Positions 1 through 7,310 of a DNA stretch of 18,874 bases are shown here, one piece after another (within the stretch, counting starts at the first letter, position 1; the number at the start of each line of letters is the position of its first letter). Origin of the DNA: Candidatus Aerophobota bacterium (GTDB taxonomy: Bacteria; Aerophobota; Aerophobia; Aerophobales; B3-G15); assembly GCA_014859225.1 (NCBI GenBank), contig JACUUP010000017.1, positions 1 to 18,874 on the forward strand. The letters run 5' to 3'. Under the pieces are notes generated by a model that ran no database searches, was not told where the DNA came from, and saw only the letters and a program-made list of their open reading frames with translations. Both the position numbers and the translations under genes were made by a program.

Positions 1-2761
1 CACCAACCAGAGCAACATCGCAGTCTTCTGCCTGCAGCTGTTTTGTTGCTACCTCAAGGCCGGCCAGGGAGGATGCACAGGCTGCATCCACAGTGAAGTT
101 GCTACCACCAAGGTTAAGTCGGTTAGCCACACGCCCCGCCACAATGTTACCCAGAAAGCCGGGGAAAGAATCACCTGTCCATTTTGGCAGTATATCGTAA
201 AGTGACTCTATGATTTTTTGACGCACATCATCTGTTAAATTCTCTACTTTTGGCAGGTAATGGGTTAACATGGTGCGAAATACATAATCAATACCAAGGT
301 CGTGCAGTTGTGAGACACCAAAAATGACCGAGGTGCGCTCACGCGGAAATTCCCGACGGTTGTAGCCGGCATCCTCCAGTGCCCGCCAGGCAACTTCCAG
401 GGCTAAAAGCTGCATTGGTTCAATGTAAGGGACACTAATAGGTGGAATTCCATACTTTGTAGGGTCAAGCTGAATCTCTTTGAGAAAACCACCCCACTTA
501 GAATAAGTCTTATCAGAAGCCTGAGGGTCAGGGTCAAAAAAATCAGATGGTTTCCAGCGCTCCTCATCCACCTCGTGTATAGCATCCACCCGATTTATTA
601 TGTTTTGCCAGTACTCCCTGAGGTTAGCTGCTTCAGGAAACATACAAGCCATACCCACTATAGCTATATCTTGTTTTTTAATCACTTTAACCTGTTTTTT
701 TTTCTGAGGAAAAGTTACTGCATCAAGATATCTTCTGCTACCTTGCGAAACCTCGGTATGCAAGCTGGACATAGTAACTGTTTTTTCCCGAAGCGAGGCG
801 ACCTCACCCATGAGGAAAAGGCCTTCTTTTCGCTGGGTTGTGCGGTTAACTTTGATGAGTTTACTTGATTCACTCCTTTTTATCCCCGGGCTAACATTAT
901 AAGCTGTGCCTTTTGCCGCAATACGCAGACGCCCCAGGGTTAGGGCTCCAAGTTCTCTGTGAATCTCGTCGGTTTTTTTTCCTTGTTCAATTAGCTTTTT
1001 CTTTCTCATGGTAAACTCATCTATAAATGAGTTTTTTGTGCAGCGTATAGCTCGACCAGGCGCTATCTCAAGTAAAGTAGTTTGCTTGCATGCAATTGCC
1101 TGCGCCTGGTATTCAGGACTTACGGCTTTTGTAGCCACTGCTTCCCGGGTAAAAAGATAGGCGGTTCCCATGAGAAGACCAACTTTCATACCTTTTAAAT
1201 GAAGTGGTGTGGCAATAGCTGCTATCATGGCAGAAGATAAACCACTGTGTATACCCCCGGCAAATAATATTTGCACTTTTTCAAAATCCTCAATACCGCT
1301 TTGCAAAAGAACATCAATTGCTTTTTCCCATAATATAAAACTTGCAAGTGGACCCACATGTCCACCACTTTCACGACCTTCAAAGATAAACTTTCTGGCA
1401 CCATCCCTGATGAATGTTTCCAGCAGGGCAGGGGATGGGACATGCAGGTAGGTAGCAATGTTATGTGCCTCAAGTTCTTTAGCCTGAGCTGGATAGCCTC
1501 CAGCAATGATGGCAAAGGGAGGGGCTGTTTTGCAGATGAGTTTACTTTGCTCTTTTCTAAGTTCGGGAGGCAAAAATCCTAAAATACCTACCCCCCAGGG
1601 AAAATTTCCCATCCTTTTTTTTGTCTGAGCAAGCAGACTTTGAAGCTCACTTTTTTGCATCAAACCTATACTCAAAAAAGGTAGGGCCCCGCTTTTCGCT
1701 ACAGCCTCACAGAAGGAAACTGTATCGCTGATGCGCGCCATAGGTCCCTGGACAATGGGATAGAAAGTATTATGAGCTTTCGATAGAGGTGAATTTGCTG
1801 TAAAAAGTGCACCCTCTTTAGCCCTTTTGATATTGTTGGTAATGGCATTTTGCATGGCGGTGAGCACACAGCCAACGGTGGCAAATCTTTTTGCTAAATT
1901 TCCCGCAAAAGCAATATCCTGTCCCAGGGCAACGATAGGCTCACCATCAGGTGCGAGAAGGTATGAGTTTAATTTTTTTTGCCAGTTTAAATTTTTTGTA
2001 AGAGAAACTTCAAGCTGGCGAAGCTTTATCTTACCACTGTGCTTGAAGCATCTAAACCATTTATTTTCTTGCCCAATGCAGATGGTCTCAGTCCCGTCAG
2101 TTTTTTCCCATATCATGCGATCATAGGAAGAAAAGGGGGATTCCTTTGTTAACCAGAGTTGTTCGCATAAAACTACCCCTCTTGCACCAGCCACAAGAGC
2201 AGCTGCAGATGTGTAAAGTCCAATTCCGCCTTGAATCCAGTAAGGGATGCTTATTTTTTTATACAGCTTCTGGAGTAAAATAAATGAAGATTCGCTGCCC
2301 ACCCGACCACCCGCCTCATTGCCTTTAATAATGAGTCCATCGTATCCTGCACTCTGGAAAGCTTCAGCCTCTTTCAGGCTGCAAGCTTCTATCAAAATTT
2401 TTTGTGCGAGAAGGCGAGCTTTTTTAAGTTCCTGGGCAGCCTGTTCACTTTCAAGTTCAATTCCTCCAAGCACAAGAACTGGAACAGGCTCTTTTATAAT
2501 TTCTTGAAGATTTGATACTGACCTTATTTTTTCCCCCAGGGTATCCCAGCGAATCCCCCAGCCTGTATCCCGGCGGGCAAATTGTGTTAGTAAGCTTAAG
2601 GTTTCACGCATAACTTCTTTGTTATCTTTGTAACCAAGGTCAAGGATACCTATCTTGCCTGCTCTAATTGCCGCTATGGCAATCTGCGGGTCCAGGACAT
2701 GAGCAGGGGTAAGGGCAATTATTGTTTCTTTTTGCCAATTCCGGTCATCTAACCTTCCCAT
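1..2761 (-). CDS. Type I polyketide/PUFA-synthase-like megasynthase: tandem nitronate-monooxygenase (PfaD-like) domains plus ketosynthase; C-terminus outside window
   Basis: I translated this frame by hand from 2761 to the window edge: 920 codons with no stop. Residues about 15-220 form a first TIM-barrel enoyl-reductase/nitronate-monooxygenase-like domain (GNEAGGRVG at 147-155, WIQGGIG at 175-181). Residues about 331-620 form a second one (YPIVQGPMARIS at 334-345, GRESGGHVGP at 462-471, AGGIHSG at 501-507). After a Lys-rich linker (about 620-695) a ketosynthase starts (IAIVGMACMFPEA, 699-711) and reaches its active-site motif VDAACASSLA with Cys895. FMN-dependent enoyl reduction is known for PfaD in PUFA synthases, and KS performs chain elongation; joining them in one chain suggests a secondary-lipid or polyketide synthase. 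The ATG is preceded by GGAG at 8 nt spacing, and an in-frame TAA lies directly upstream, fixing the start. It follows the PorV-like gene by 26 nt, probably in one operon. Acyltransferase, ACP and other domains would lie beyond position 1. Product unknown. Confidence 0.88.
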   Translation of the reverse strand, partial: MGRLDDRNWQKETIIALTPAHVLDPQIAIAAIRAGKIGILDLGYKDNKEVMRETLSLLTQFARRDTGWGIRWDTLGEKIRSVSNLQEIIKEPVPVLVLGGIELESEQAAQELKKARLLAQKILIEACSLKEAEAFQSAGYDGLIIKGNEAGGRVGSESSFILLQKLYKKISIPYWIQGGIGLYTSAAALVAGARGVVLCEQLWLTKESPFSSYDRMIWEKTDGTETICIGQENKWFRCFKHSGKIKLRQLEVSLTKNLNWQKKLNSYLLAPDGEPIVALGQDIAFAGNLAKRFATVGCVLTAMQNAITNNIKRAKEGALFTANSPLSKAHNTFYPIVQGPMARISDTVSFCEAVAKSGALPFLSIGLMQKSELQSLLAQTKKRMGNFPWGVGILGFLPPELRKEQSKLICKTAPPFAIIAGGYPAQAKELEAHNIATYLHVPSPALLETFIRDGARKFIFEGRESGGHVGPLASFILWEKAIDVLLQSGIEDFEKVQILFAGGIHSGLSSAMIAAIATPLHLKGMKVGLLMGTAYLFTREAVATKAVSPEYQAQAIACKQTTLLEIAPGRAIRCTKNSFIDEFTMRKKKLIEQGKKTDEIHRELGALTLGRLRIAAKGTAYNVSPGIKRSESSKLIKVNRTTQRKEGLFLMGEVASLREKTVTMSSLHTEVSQGSRRYLDAVTFPQKKKQVKVIKKQDIAIVGMACMFPEAANLREYWQNIINRVDAIHEVDEERWKPSDFFDPDPQASDKTYSKWGGFLKEIQLDPTKYGIPPISVPYIEPMQLLALEVAWRALEDAGYNRREFPRERTSVIFGVSQLHDLGIDYVFRTMLTHYLPKVENLTDDVRQKIIESLYDILPKWTGDSFPGFLGNIVAGRVANRLNLGGSNFTVDAACASSLAGLEVATKQLQAEDCDVALVG

Positions 2762-2787
2762 TTACAAAACTCCATCTGGCATTTAAT

Positions 2788-3675
2788 CTACAGCTTTAAC
2801 CCCATGGAGACCCGGTGAGTATCTCCCAGCCTGGCATAGGGAACATAGGCGTAGTCAAAGCTAACTTTTTCTAAATTAAAACCAAGACCACAGGAAAACT
2901 CCGAGTCAACGTATCTATTATAGCGAGAGCCTGCCCTTAATGTAAAGGTTTGTGAGAGAGGAACCTCTAAGCCCACAGCAACAAAGTGTGTTTTATTATC
3001 GGCAGGGAATGCAACATCAAAACTCAAGTTGAAAGAGCTCATCTTTAGAGCAAAACCTACTTTGTAGGTCAAAGGTAAAGGGTCTTCTTTCAGACTGGAG
3101 CCAAGATTCTGGATGGCAAGACCAACATCAAGAGAAGGCAGGGATTTAATTAATCCAATATTAGTATGAAAAGCTGCCTGCTGGTCAGCATCTATTGTAT
3201 CAGCTAAATAACCTGCTGCTATACCTAAGGATAGGTCTTTACCTACATTTTTTGCGTATGCTATCTGGAAAAGTAAATTTGAAGCACCAAACTGGTACGT
3301 GGGCTCGCCAAGTTCATCATATCCTTGAATTTTACCCATATCTGTGTAATTGAGGGCAAAGCCCCACACACTTTTTTCTGACGGTAAAACATAGCTTAGG
3401 TAACCCTGGGATATTTCCTGAAACCACATATTGTAAGTAGCGAAAAATTGCCTGTTTTTGATTTTAGTAAGTCCTGCCGGATTCCAGTAAATAGATGAAC
3501 CATCATCAGTTAAAGCGGTGAAGGCATCTCCTAATGCCGCAGCTCTTGCCCCAACTCCTATTTTCAAGAAGTTAGCACCGCTTGTTCCAACATCATTTGC
3601 TCCTGCCATCTGGCTGAGGCTGAAAATAACTATAAAGATGATTACTGGTAAAAGCGGTATCAGTCTTTTTTCCAT
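2788..3675 (-). CDS. PorV/PorQ-family outer-membrane beta-barrel protein
   Basis: A 295-residue protein with a hydrophobic signal peptide (about 1-26, ending MAGA) followed by the family hallmark at the mature N-terminus: FLKIGVGARAAALGDAF (36-52), then DDGSSIYWNPAGL (57-69). The remainder is alternating beta-strand sequence ending in MGLKL, as expected of an outer-membrane barrel. In Bacteroidetes, PorV is the shuttle/attachment subunit of the type IX secretion system; in other phyla the family is widespread with unknown role. The start has AAGGA about 7 nt upstream. The upstream gene ends 13 nt before it, and the megasynthase begins 26 nt after it. The adjoining secreted protein has a C-terminal domain of the kind seen in T9SS/FlgD-Ig proteins, so export or surface attachment of that neighbour is a plausible but unproved job. 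Confidence 0.87.
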   Translation of the reverse strand: MEKRLIPLLPVIIFIVIFSLSQMAGANDVGTSGANFLKIGVGARAAALGDAFTALTDDGSSIYWNPAGLTKIKNRQFFATYNMWFQEISQGYLSYVLPSEKSVWGFALNYTDMGKIQGYDELGEPTYQFGASNLLFQIAYAKNVGKDLSLGIAAGYLADTIDADQQAAFHTNIGLIKSLPSLDVGLAIQNLGSSLKEDPLPLTYKVGFALKMSSFNLSFDVAFPADNKTHFVAVGLEVPLSQTFTLRAGSRYNRYVDSEFSCGLGFNLEKVSFDYAYVPYARLGDTHRVSMGLKL

Positions 3676-3688
3676 ATATTTTCCTTCA

Positions 3689-5524
3689 TTATTTTATAAT
3701 GGCAATTTTCCCGCTAACGCTCAAAGACGGACTGGTCACTATATAAATATAGATACCTCTTGCCACCAGCTCTCCTTTTTCATTTTTGCCGTCCCAGATA
3801 ACTCTGTCAGGTAATGATTGCGCTGGCTCAAGCGTTCTTACCAGCTCCCCGGAAATAGTATAGATAAATACCCTGGCATCTTGAGGTAGATAGTCAATTA
3901 CCACCCCGCGCTGTTCACCCAGATAACAGGGGTTGGGATAGGCTTTAACAGGAAAAGCATCTACGGGCAAAGTTTCGGGTAAATGCTCAATTCTCCATAT
4001 CTCACAGCCTACGTAAGGTGAGTGCATATAAAAACCAAAAGGTCCAGGTGGCTCATCCGGACAACCTAAGTTAAATCCCTCTTCCATTCCAGGAACAGGA
4101 ACGGCATAAGGGGAAAAAACCATCCCGTCAACAAAATATGCCCAGCTTGCCATACCCACATATAATTTATTTTTAAACTTAGCAAGTGACCTTACCCCGT
4201 AAAGCTCTGAGAGATAAATCTTCTCTTTTTCAGAAGTTTCAGTTGTAACACATACGGGAACGCGATGAGTATCTCTTCTCATTCCCGGCTCGCTTATCTG
4301 CCTGAAACTTGCCGTATCTCCAGTATAGCTTGCCCAGAGCTCCCCGCCATTAAACATATTATGCGTGCCCACGAGAAGCTGGTCATCATACTCAATCATG
4401 CTCCACATGTACATATTACCTCGTCTTAAGCCTTCTCCTTCAGGGTCTCCCCAGCGAATGACACGTTCCCACGCCGGCTTACCATCACCACCCAGGCTCT
4501 CACCATCCCAGCGCCACAACTCTCCTCCCCTTCTTGCCACCAGTTGCCCCGGGGTAAACCTTTGAGTGCCAGCATAAAGCTTTTCCTTAAATACGCTCAT
4601 GGAAAGGATGGATACATTATCGGCTCTGCCAAACCCTGACTCGCTTACCTGGACCCATGCGGGACTGGTAGAAGGTGTATAGCGCCAGACCTCGCAGCCA
4701 TTTGCCGGTGTGGAGCCACCCCAGTATGATACTGACCAGGTTCCGGCATAAAGAGAGCCTTTAAACTCTATCATTTCACCCACCGAGTTTATGGGATGTG
4801 AAGGTCCCCACTCGGGGGGCGTGACCGATACCCAGGAAGCGGGATTAATACTGTCAAGGTCACCCTCAAGGACAGTTCCTTCGTACTTAAAAATTTGTGC
4901 ACTTTCCTCGCCAACCAGTTGCCCGGCATCGGTATAAAGCTCGTCCTGAAACTTTGCTATCCCTCTTGTTGACTGTGCGCCCACTTCAAAGCCGGGTAGA
5001 CTGGCTACCTTCCATCTGGTGCCATCGGTCACCCATATCTGGCAACCATCATCCGGATTATCTGTTTGTTTTAATGTGCCAAGCCACAAAAGTCCTGCAT
5101 GTTCTGTCATCCCACGCACACCTGTAAAGCCGGCAAGGTATCTTACAAATTCAAAATTTTCCCCATCCTGTGAGCGCCAAACCTCAGCTGTTCCACCTGT
5201 TGCTCTTGCATTCTGATTCATGGTTCCAACATAAAGCCACTCTCTTCCATCTTTATTGGTATAAGCCTTCATTGTCCAGGGGTATTCATTGTTTAAGTTA
5301 CCAAAACCATCCTTTACCACCCTCTGCCATCCATAGTTAACCGGGCTCTGAGTTGTGGATAGCTCGCCCTCTTTTTTTACTTCATAATAGGTTTCTTTAA
5401 GGTAATTAATAAAATCCTCACGTGATACACCCTGATTTATACTCTGAGCAAAAACAGCGCTACCCATTGTCAGTGCAAAAATGATTAAAGCTGCTAACAG
5501 TGGCAAAAATGGCTTTTTTATCAT
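3689..5524 (-). CDS. Secreted seven-repeat beta-propeller protein with C-terminal FlgD-Ig/T9SS-type domain
   Basis: A 611-residue protein with signal peptide (1-26, cleavage after VFA likely). I see seven repeats of the form LYxGT...G(G/C)E(V/I/L)WR: near 97, 146, 196, 258, 316, 383 and 454, each followed by an aromatic strand. Seven such units imply a seven-bladed propeller. The final 90 residues (522-611) are a separate domain: AYPNPC (528-533), VFIYTISGELVRTL (551-564), WDGKNEKGE (577-585), ARGIYIY (588-594), GKIAIIK at the end. This matches FlgD-Ig and T9SS type A sorting-like domains. Start ATG has GAGGA about 6 nt upstream. It is first in the operon with the PorV-like protein and megasynthase; no clear promoter is visible because repeat sequence begins about 40 nt upstream. 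The gene ends with tandem stops TAATGA. Ligand and enzymatic activity cannot be told from sequence. Confidence 0.85.
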   Translation of the reverse strand: MIKKPFLPLLAALIIFALTMGSAVFAQSINQGVSREDFINYLKETYYEVKKEGELSTTQSPVNYGWQRVVKDGFGNLNNEYPWTMKAYTNKDGREWLYVGTMNQNARATGGTAEVWRSQDGENFEFVRYLAGFTGVRGMTEHAGLLWLGTLKQTDNPDDGCQIWVTDGTRWKVASLPGFEVGAQSTRGIAKFQDELYTDAGQLVGEESAQIFKYEGTVLEGDLDSINPASWVSVTPPEWGPSHPINSVGEMIEFKGSLYAGTWSVSYWGGSTPANGCEVWRYTPSTSPAWVQVSESGFGRADNVSILSMSVFKEKLYAGTQRFTPGQLVARRGGELWRWDGESLGGDGKPAWERVIRWGDPEGEGLRRGNMYMWSMIEYDDQLLVGTHNMFNGGELWASYTGDTASFRQISEPGMRRDTHRVPVCVTTETSEKEKIYLSELYGVRSLAKFKNKLYVGMASWAYFVDGMVFSPYAVPVPGMEEGFNLGCPDEPPGPFGFYMHSPYVGCEIWRIEHLPETLPVDAFPVKAYPNPCYLGEQRGVVIDYLPQDARVFIYTISGELVRTLEPAQSLPDRVIWDGKNEKGELVARGIYIYIVTSPSLSVSGKIAIIK

Positions 5525-5561
5525 AAACTTTCCTCAAGCTAATAAGGATATTGTTACATTA

Positions 5562-5616
5562 ATTCGTCCTCTCGCCCCCTGGGAGAGAGGGAAAGGGTGA
5601 GGGGCATTCGTCCTCT
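5562..5616. repeat. 11-bp direct repeat flanking a GC-rich CTCTCCC/GGGTGAGGG block
   Basis: The string ATTCGTCCTCT occurs at 5562-5572 and again at 5606-5616. Between them lies a CCCC/GGGAGAGAGG block ending in GGGTGAGGGG. The block can fold on itself through CCTCTC (5569-5574) and GAGAGG (5585-5590). The intervening sequence resembles a dispersed intergenic repeat (CCCTCACCC...CTCTCCC) that I recall from many environmental genomes; that attribution is from memory. It lies just upstream of the propeller operon. Confidence 0.5.
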
Positions 5617-5623
5617 TTCCCAG

Positions 5624-5648
5624 CAGGACGGGCGTCTCGCCTGTCCTG
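5624..5648 (-). repeat. GACAGGCG palindrome, imperfect copy in inverted orientation
   Basis: CAGGACGGGCG-TCT-CGCCTGTCCTG: an imperfect palindrome (one G/T mismatch in the stem) equal to the reverse complement of the GACAGGCG-AGA-CGCCTGTC element at 7121, 8199 and 18852. It lies between the propeller operon and the terminator of the neighbouring barrel gene. Confidence 0.7.
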
Positions 5649-5674
5649 ATTCCTGAAAACATGTTTTAACACCA

Positions 5675-5711
5675 ATAAGCCCGCAGGATAATTTTTCTCC
5701 TGCGGGCTTAT
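5675..5711 (-). terminator. Strong hairpin terminator after the 366-aa barrel gene
   Basis: A perfect 14-bp inverted repeat, ATAAGCCCGCAGGA (5675-5688) with TCCTGCGGGCTTAT (5698-5711), and a 9-nt loop. It begins 16 nt past the stop of the minus-strand gene at 5727. The T-run on the minus strand is interrupted, so termination efficiency is uncertain. No converging plus-strand gene exists that would need it. Confidence 0.7.
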
Positions 5712-5726
5712 GTTTTGCCTCTGAGG

Positions 5727-6827
5727 TTACATGGCGATTTGCAGTCCTGTAGATAGGGCTGTTTCATCAAGTATACGAATCTCAAATTTGCCCGTGACTC
5801 TGTCGGTGAAATGATAATCAGCTCCGGCAAACATACCAAAACTATCCTTTTGCTTCATGGTGTATGCAAAGGTGTCTAAAGTTTTTTCAATGTAAAAGCC
5901 GTCATATTCAACCCAGACAAACATACTTCCATCATATTTTGTGCTCATGTTGGAGAACTTCAATCCCCCATAAGGGGAAAGTTTTCCCATTATCCCGGAT
6001 AAAACAAGGGCTAAGTGCATCTCTGTAGTCTCGCTTTCATCAATTCTTGCTCCAAAGCCAACTTCACCATAAGATTCGTCTCCTTCTTCATCCTCCCAAT
6101 ACCACTCTCTATAAGAGCCGCCCAGAGCAAAAAATCCCCTCTGTTTATTTCTTTGAACCGCATACTGTGCATCAAAAGCCACTCTAAAGTCAGGTTTTTC
6201 GTAGAAGATATATTTCAAACCCAGTCCATAAAATGTTCCCCAATCAGATTGCTCAAGCCCAAGTTCAACGGGACTCTCTTTTTTAAAGTCATATTCTTCG
6301 CCCCAGCCCCACTCATCTGTATAATCAAATATCCACTCCTCACCATCATGATAATACCAGTCGTCCATATAGGACCCTCCCGATCCCAAGAAACCTTCCA
6401 TCCAGTAATGCTCCCATTTGGATATGAGTCTTCCCACCCCAAATTTACCGTAAATTTCAAAAAGGTTGGTGGTGTATGATGCTTTCAGGAAGTAGCGGTC
6501 TATGGTCTCAATCTCCTCAAGTCCAGCAAGGTCAAGGTAAGCCCAGTTGGCGTATTCGTCACGATAAATATATCCAGTGTCACCTGAAACAGGGTCCGGA
6601 GGTCGATAATCATACTCATACTCAGTGGTGTAACTTGTCGCGGCCAGGGTTGCCCGCTCCTCCAGGTGCATCTGGCGGGTTATGTGTTCTCCCTGAAGCT
6701 CCAGAGCGAATCCCCTTTCTTTTTCCTCTCCTACAACTCTTATGTTACCAACCTGACCTGCACCTGCTAACGTGCACATGGATAAAACTAACAGTCCTGC
6801 GGATAATAATACAACTGCTTTTTTCAA
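5727..6827 (-). CDS. Predicted outer-membrane beta-barrel protein (family not recognised)
   Basis: 366 residues with a signal peptide (MKKAVVLLSAGLLVLSMCTLAGA, about 1-23). The body is rich in Tyr, Trp, Asp and Glu, with alternating hydrophobic/polar strands and very acidic aromatic loops (for example WEDEEGDES near 239-247). It reads through to a C-terminal strand ending LQIAM, consistent with a beta-barrel. The start codon is TTG: GAGGAG lies 7 nt upstream, and the next in-frame Met (residue 17) would destroy the signal peptide. It has its own promoter (6939-6966), a leader of about 105 nt and a terminator at 5675-5711, so it appears monocistronic. The C before TLAG is not in a proper lipobox. 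No function can be assigned; it shares general style but no obvious sequence identity with the 214-aa barrel at 7361-8005. Confidence 0.75.
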   Translation of the reverse strand: MKKAVVLLSAGLLVLSMCTLAGAGQVGNIRVVGEEKERGFALELQGEHITRQMHLEERATLAATSYTTEYEYDYRPPDPVSGDTGYIYRDEYANWAYLDLAGLEEIETIDRYFLKASYTTNLFEIYGKFGVGRLISKWEHYWMEGFLGSGGSYMDDWYYHDGEEWIFDYTDEWGWGEEYDFKKESPVELGLEQSDWGTFYGLGLKYIFYEKPDFRVAFDAQYAVQRNKQRGFFALGGSYREWYWEDEEGDESYGEVGFGARIDESETTEMHLALVLSGIMGKLSPYGGLKFSNMSTKYDGSMFVWVEYDGFYIEKTLDTFAYTMKQKDSFGMFAGADYHFTDRVTGKFEIRILDETALSTGLQIAM

Positions 6828-6887
6828 TTTTTTTCTCCTCTTTTTATTTTTCTGCTACTTCAACTTCCCTTTTTCTTTCCCCCTTTC

Positions 6888-6895
6888 TCACCTCC
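6888..6895 (-). promoter_or_regulatory. Perfect anti-16S octamer GGAGGTGA in leader, 61-68 nt upstream of the start
   Basis: GGAGGTGA on the minus strand is fully complementary to the usual 16S rRNA 3' end (UCACCUCC). It is distinct from the GAGGAG that serves the TTG start at 6827, and no well-spaced ATG follows it. The same octamer sits at a similar place in the leader of the other barrel gene. A ribosome standby or leader-peptide role is inferred. Confidence 0.4.
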
Positions 6896-6938
6896 TGCAT
6901 TTAGAATTTTTTACCATTACTTCGTTTCTGCTGAAAAC

Positions 6939-6966
6939 TTTATACCCCTTTTAGGTTTTTTGTCAA
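6939..6966 (-). promoter_or_regulatory. Sigma70-type promoter for the 366-aa barrel gene
   Basis: On the minus strand: TTGACA (6961-6966), 16-bp spacer, TATAAA (6939-6944). A start near 6932 gives a leader of about 105 nt to the TTG start at 6827. Confidence 0.75.
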
Positions 6967-7054
6967 GGTCTGCTCAGGTTTTTCTGTTTTTTATCTTATC
7001 TTTCAAAGCGTTTTGTATTATAATTTTAGCCGAAGGTTTCGTCAAGCTAATAAA

Positions 7055-7110
7055 TGTAGCCGCACCCTTCTTGGTGCGCATCTTTACGCAGGCTAAAGCC
7101 TGCGGCTACA
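7055..7110. repeat. Three-way-junction repeat element, copy 1
   Basis: TGTAGC (7055-7060) pairs with GCTACA (7105-7110) as an outer stem. Inside it, CGCACC (7061-7066) pairs with GGTGCG (7073-7078), and CGCAGGCT (7087-7094) pairs with AGCCTGCG (7097-7104). All three stems are perfect and mutually compatible; 8 nt (7079-7086) join the hairpins. A REP/MITE-like non-coding element. Confidence 0.8.
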
Positions 7111-7120
7111 ATGGTTTAAT

Positions 7121-7154
7121 GACAGGCGAGACGCCTGTCCTACGGGGTGTGTAA
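7121..7154 (+). repeat. GACAGGCG palindrome with conserved GTGTGTAA tail
   Basis: GACAGGCG-AGA-CGCCTGTC (7121-7139) forms an 8-bp stem with a 3-nt loop and is followed by CTACGGGGTGTGTAA. The same unit and tail recur at 8199-8232. Together with hairpin 2 of the preceding element (7087-7110) it makes a composite of about 68 nt that is duplicated on the other side of the 214-aa gene. Confidence 0.8.
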
Positions 7155-7165
7155 ATCCTGACGAA

Positions 7166-7221
7166 TGTAGCCGCACCTTTTAAGGTGCGCTATTTTTCGC
7201 AGGCTAAAGCCTGCGGCTACA
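7166..7221. repeat. Three-way-junction repeat element, copy 2
   Basis: Same length (56 nt) and stems as copy 1: TGTAGC/GCTACA outer, CGCACCTT/AAGGTGCG (extended to 8 bp, TT loop) and CGCAGGCT/AGCCTGCG. The loop and junction sequences differ from copy 1 while every stem is kept, which points to structure as the conserved property. Confidence 0.8.
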
Positions 7222-7272
7222 TAAAAAATATTGCGTGAAAACTTAAATGTCAAGGTCTGACCCTCTTAAAGG

Positions 7273-7310
7273 AAAAACCTGCAAGCACACAAGGTAACTT
7301 GCAGGTTTTT
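7273..7310 (-). terminator. Rho-independent terminator after the 214-aa barrel gene
   Basis: A perfect 13-bp stem, AAAAACCTGCAAG (7273-7285) with CTTGCAGGTTTTT (7298-7310), and a 12-nt loop. Read on the minus strand it ends in a T-run, 50 nt past the stop at 7361. Confidence 0.8.

Larger units (their letters stand above)
6961..7259. repeat. 12-bp direct repeat (TGTCAAGGTCTG) bordering the repeat cluster
   Basis: TGTCAAGGTCTG is at 6961-6972 and again, identical, at 7248-7259. All three small repeat elements of this intergenic region lie between them. The left copy supplies the -35 box of the 366-aa barrel gene. The motif resembles TGTCAAGACCTGACCC-type dispersed repeats that I recall from other genomes; this comparison is from memory. 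Confidence 0.5.

Noticed and set aside
403-2507. Several short ORFs on both strands in the left 2.5 kb
   Set aside because: All lie inside the continuous 920-codon megasynthase frame, which shows clear domain motifs.
2762-2782. Six-codon upstream ORF directly before the megasynthase
   Set aside because: No ribosome site of its own; its ATG and in-frame TAA probably arise by chance around the GGAG site.
6772-6783. Possible lipoprotein Cys in the signal peptide of the 366-aa barrel protein
   Set aside because: The residue before Cys is Met, not Gly, Ala or Ser, so it is not a lipobox; a signal peptidase I site (LAGA) follows.
6960-7154. 64-codon plus-strand ORF
   Set aside because: It reads through the junction repeat and the GACAGGCG palindrome; its peptide is a translation of repeat sequence, and it has no ribosome site or family resemblance.
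7055-7221. tRNA-like cloverleaf
   Set aside because: The folded elements are 56 nt with two inner hairpins, no anticodon loop, no T-loop GTTC and no acceptor CCA; they are repeats.
7228-7253. Minus-strand promoter from the second TGTCAAG copy
   Set aside because: TTGACA is perfect but the -10 at 17 bp is TATTTT, and no gene is positioned to use it before the next known promoter.
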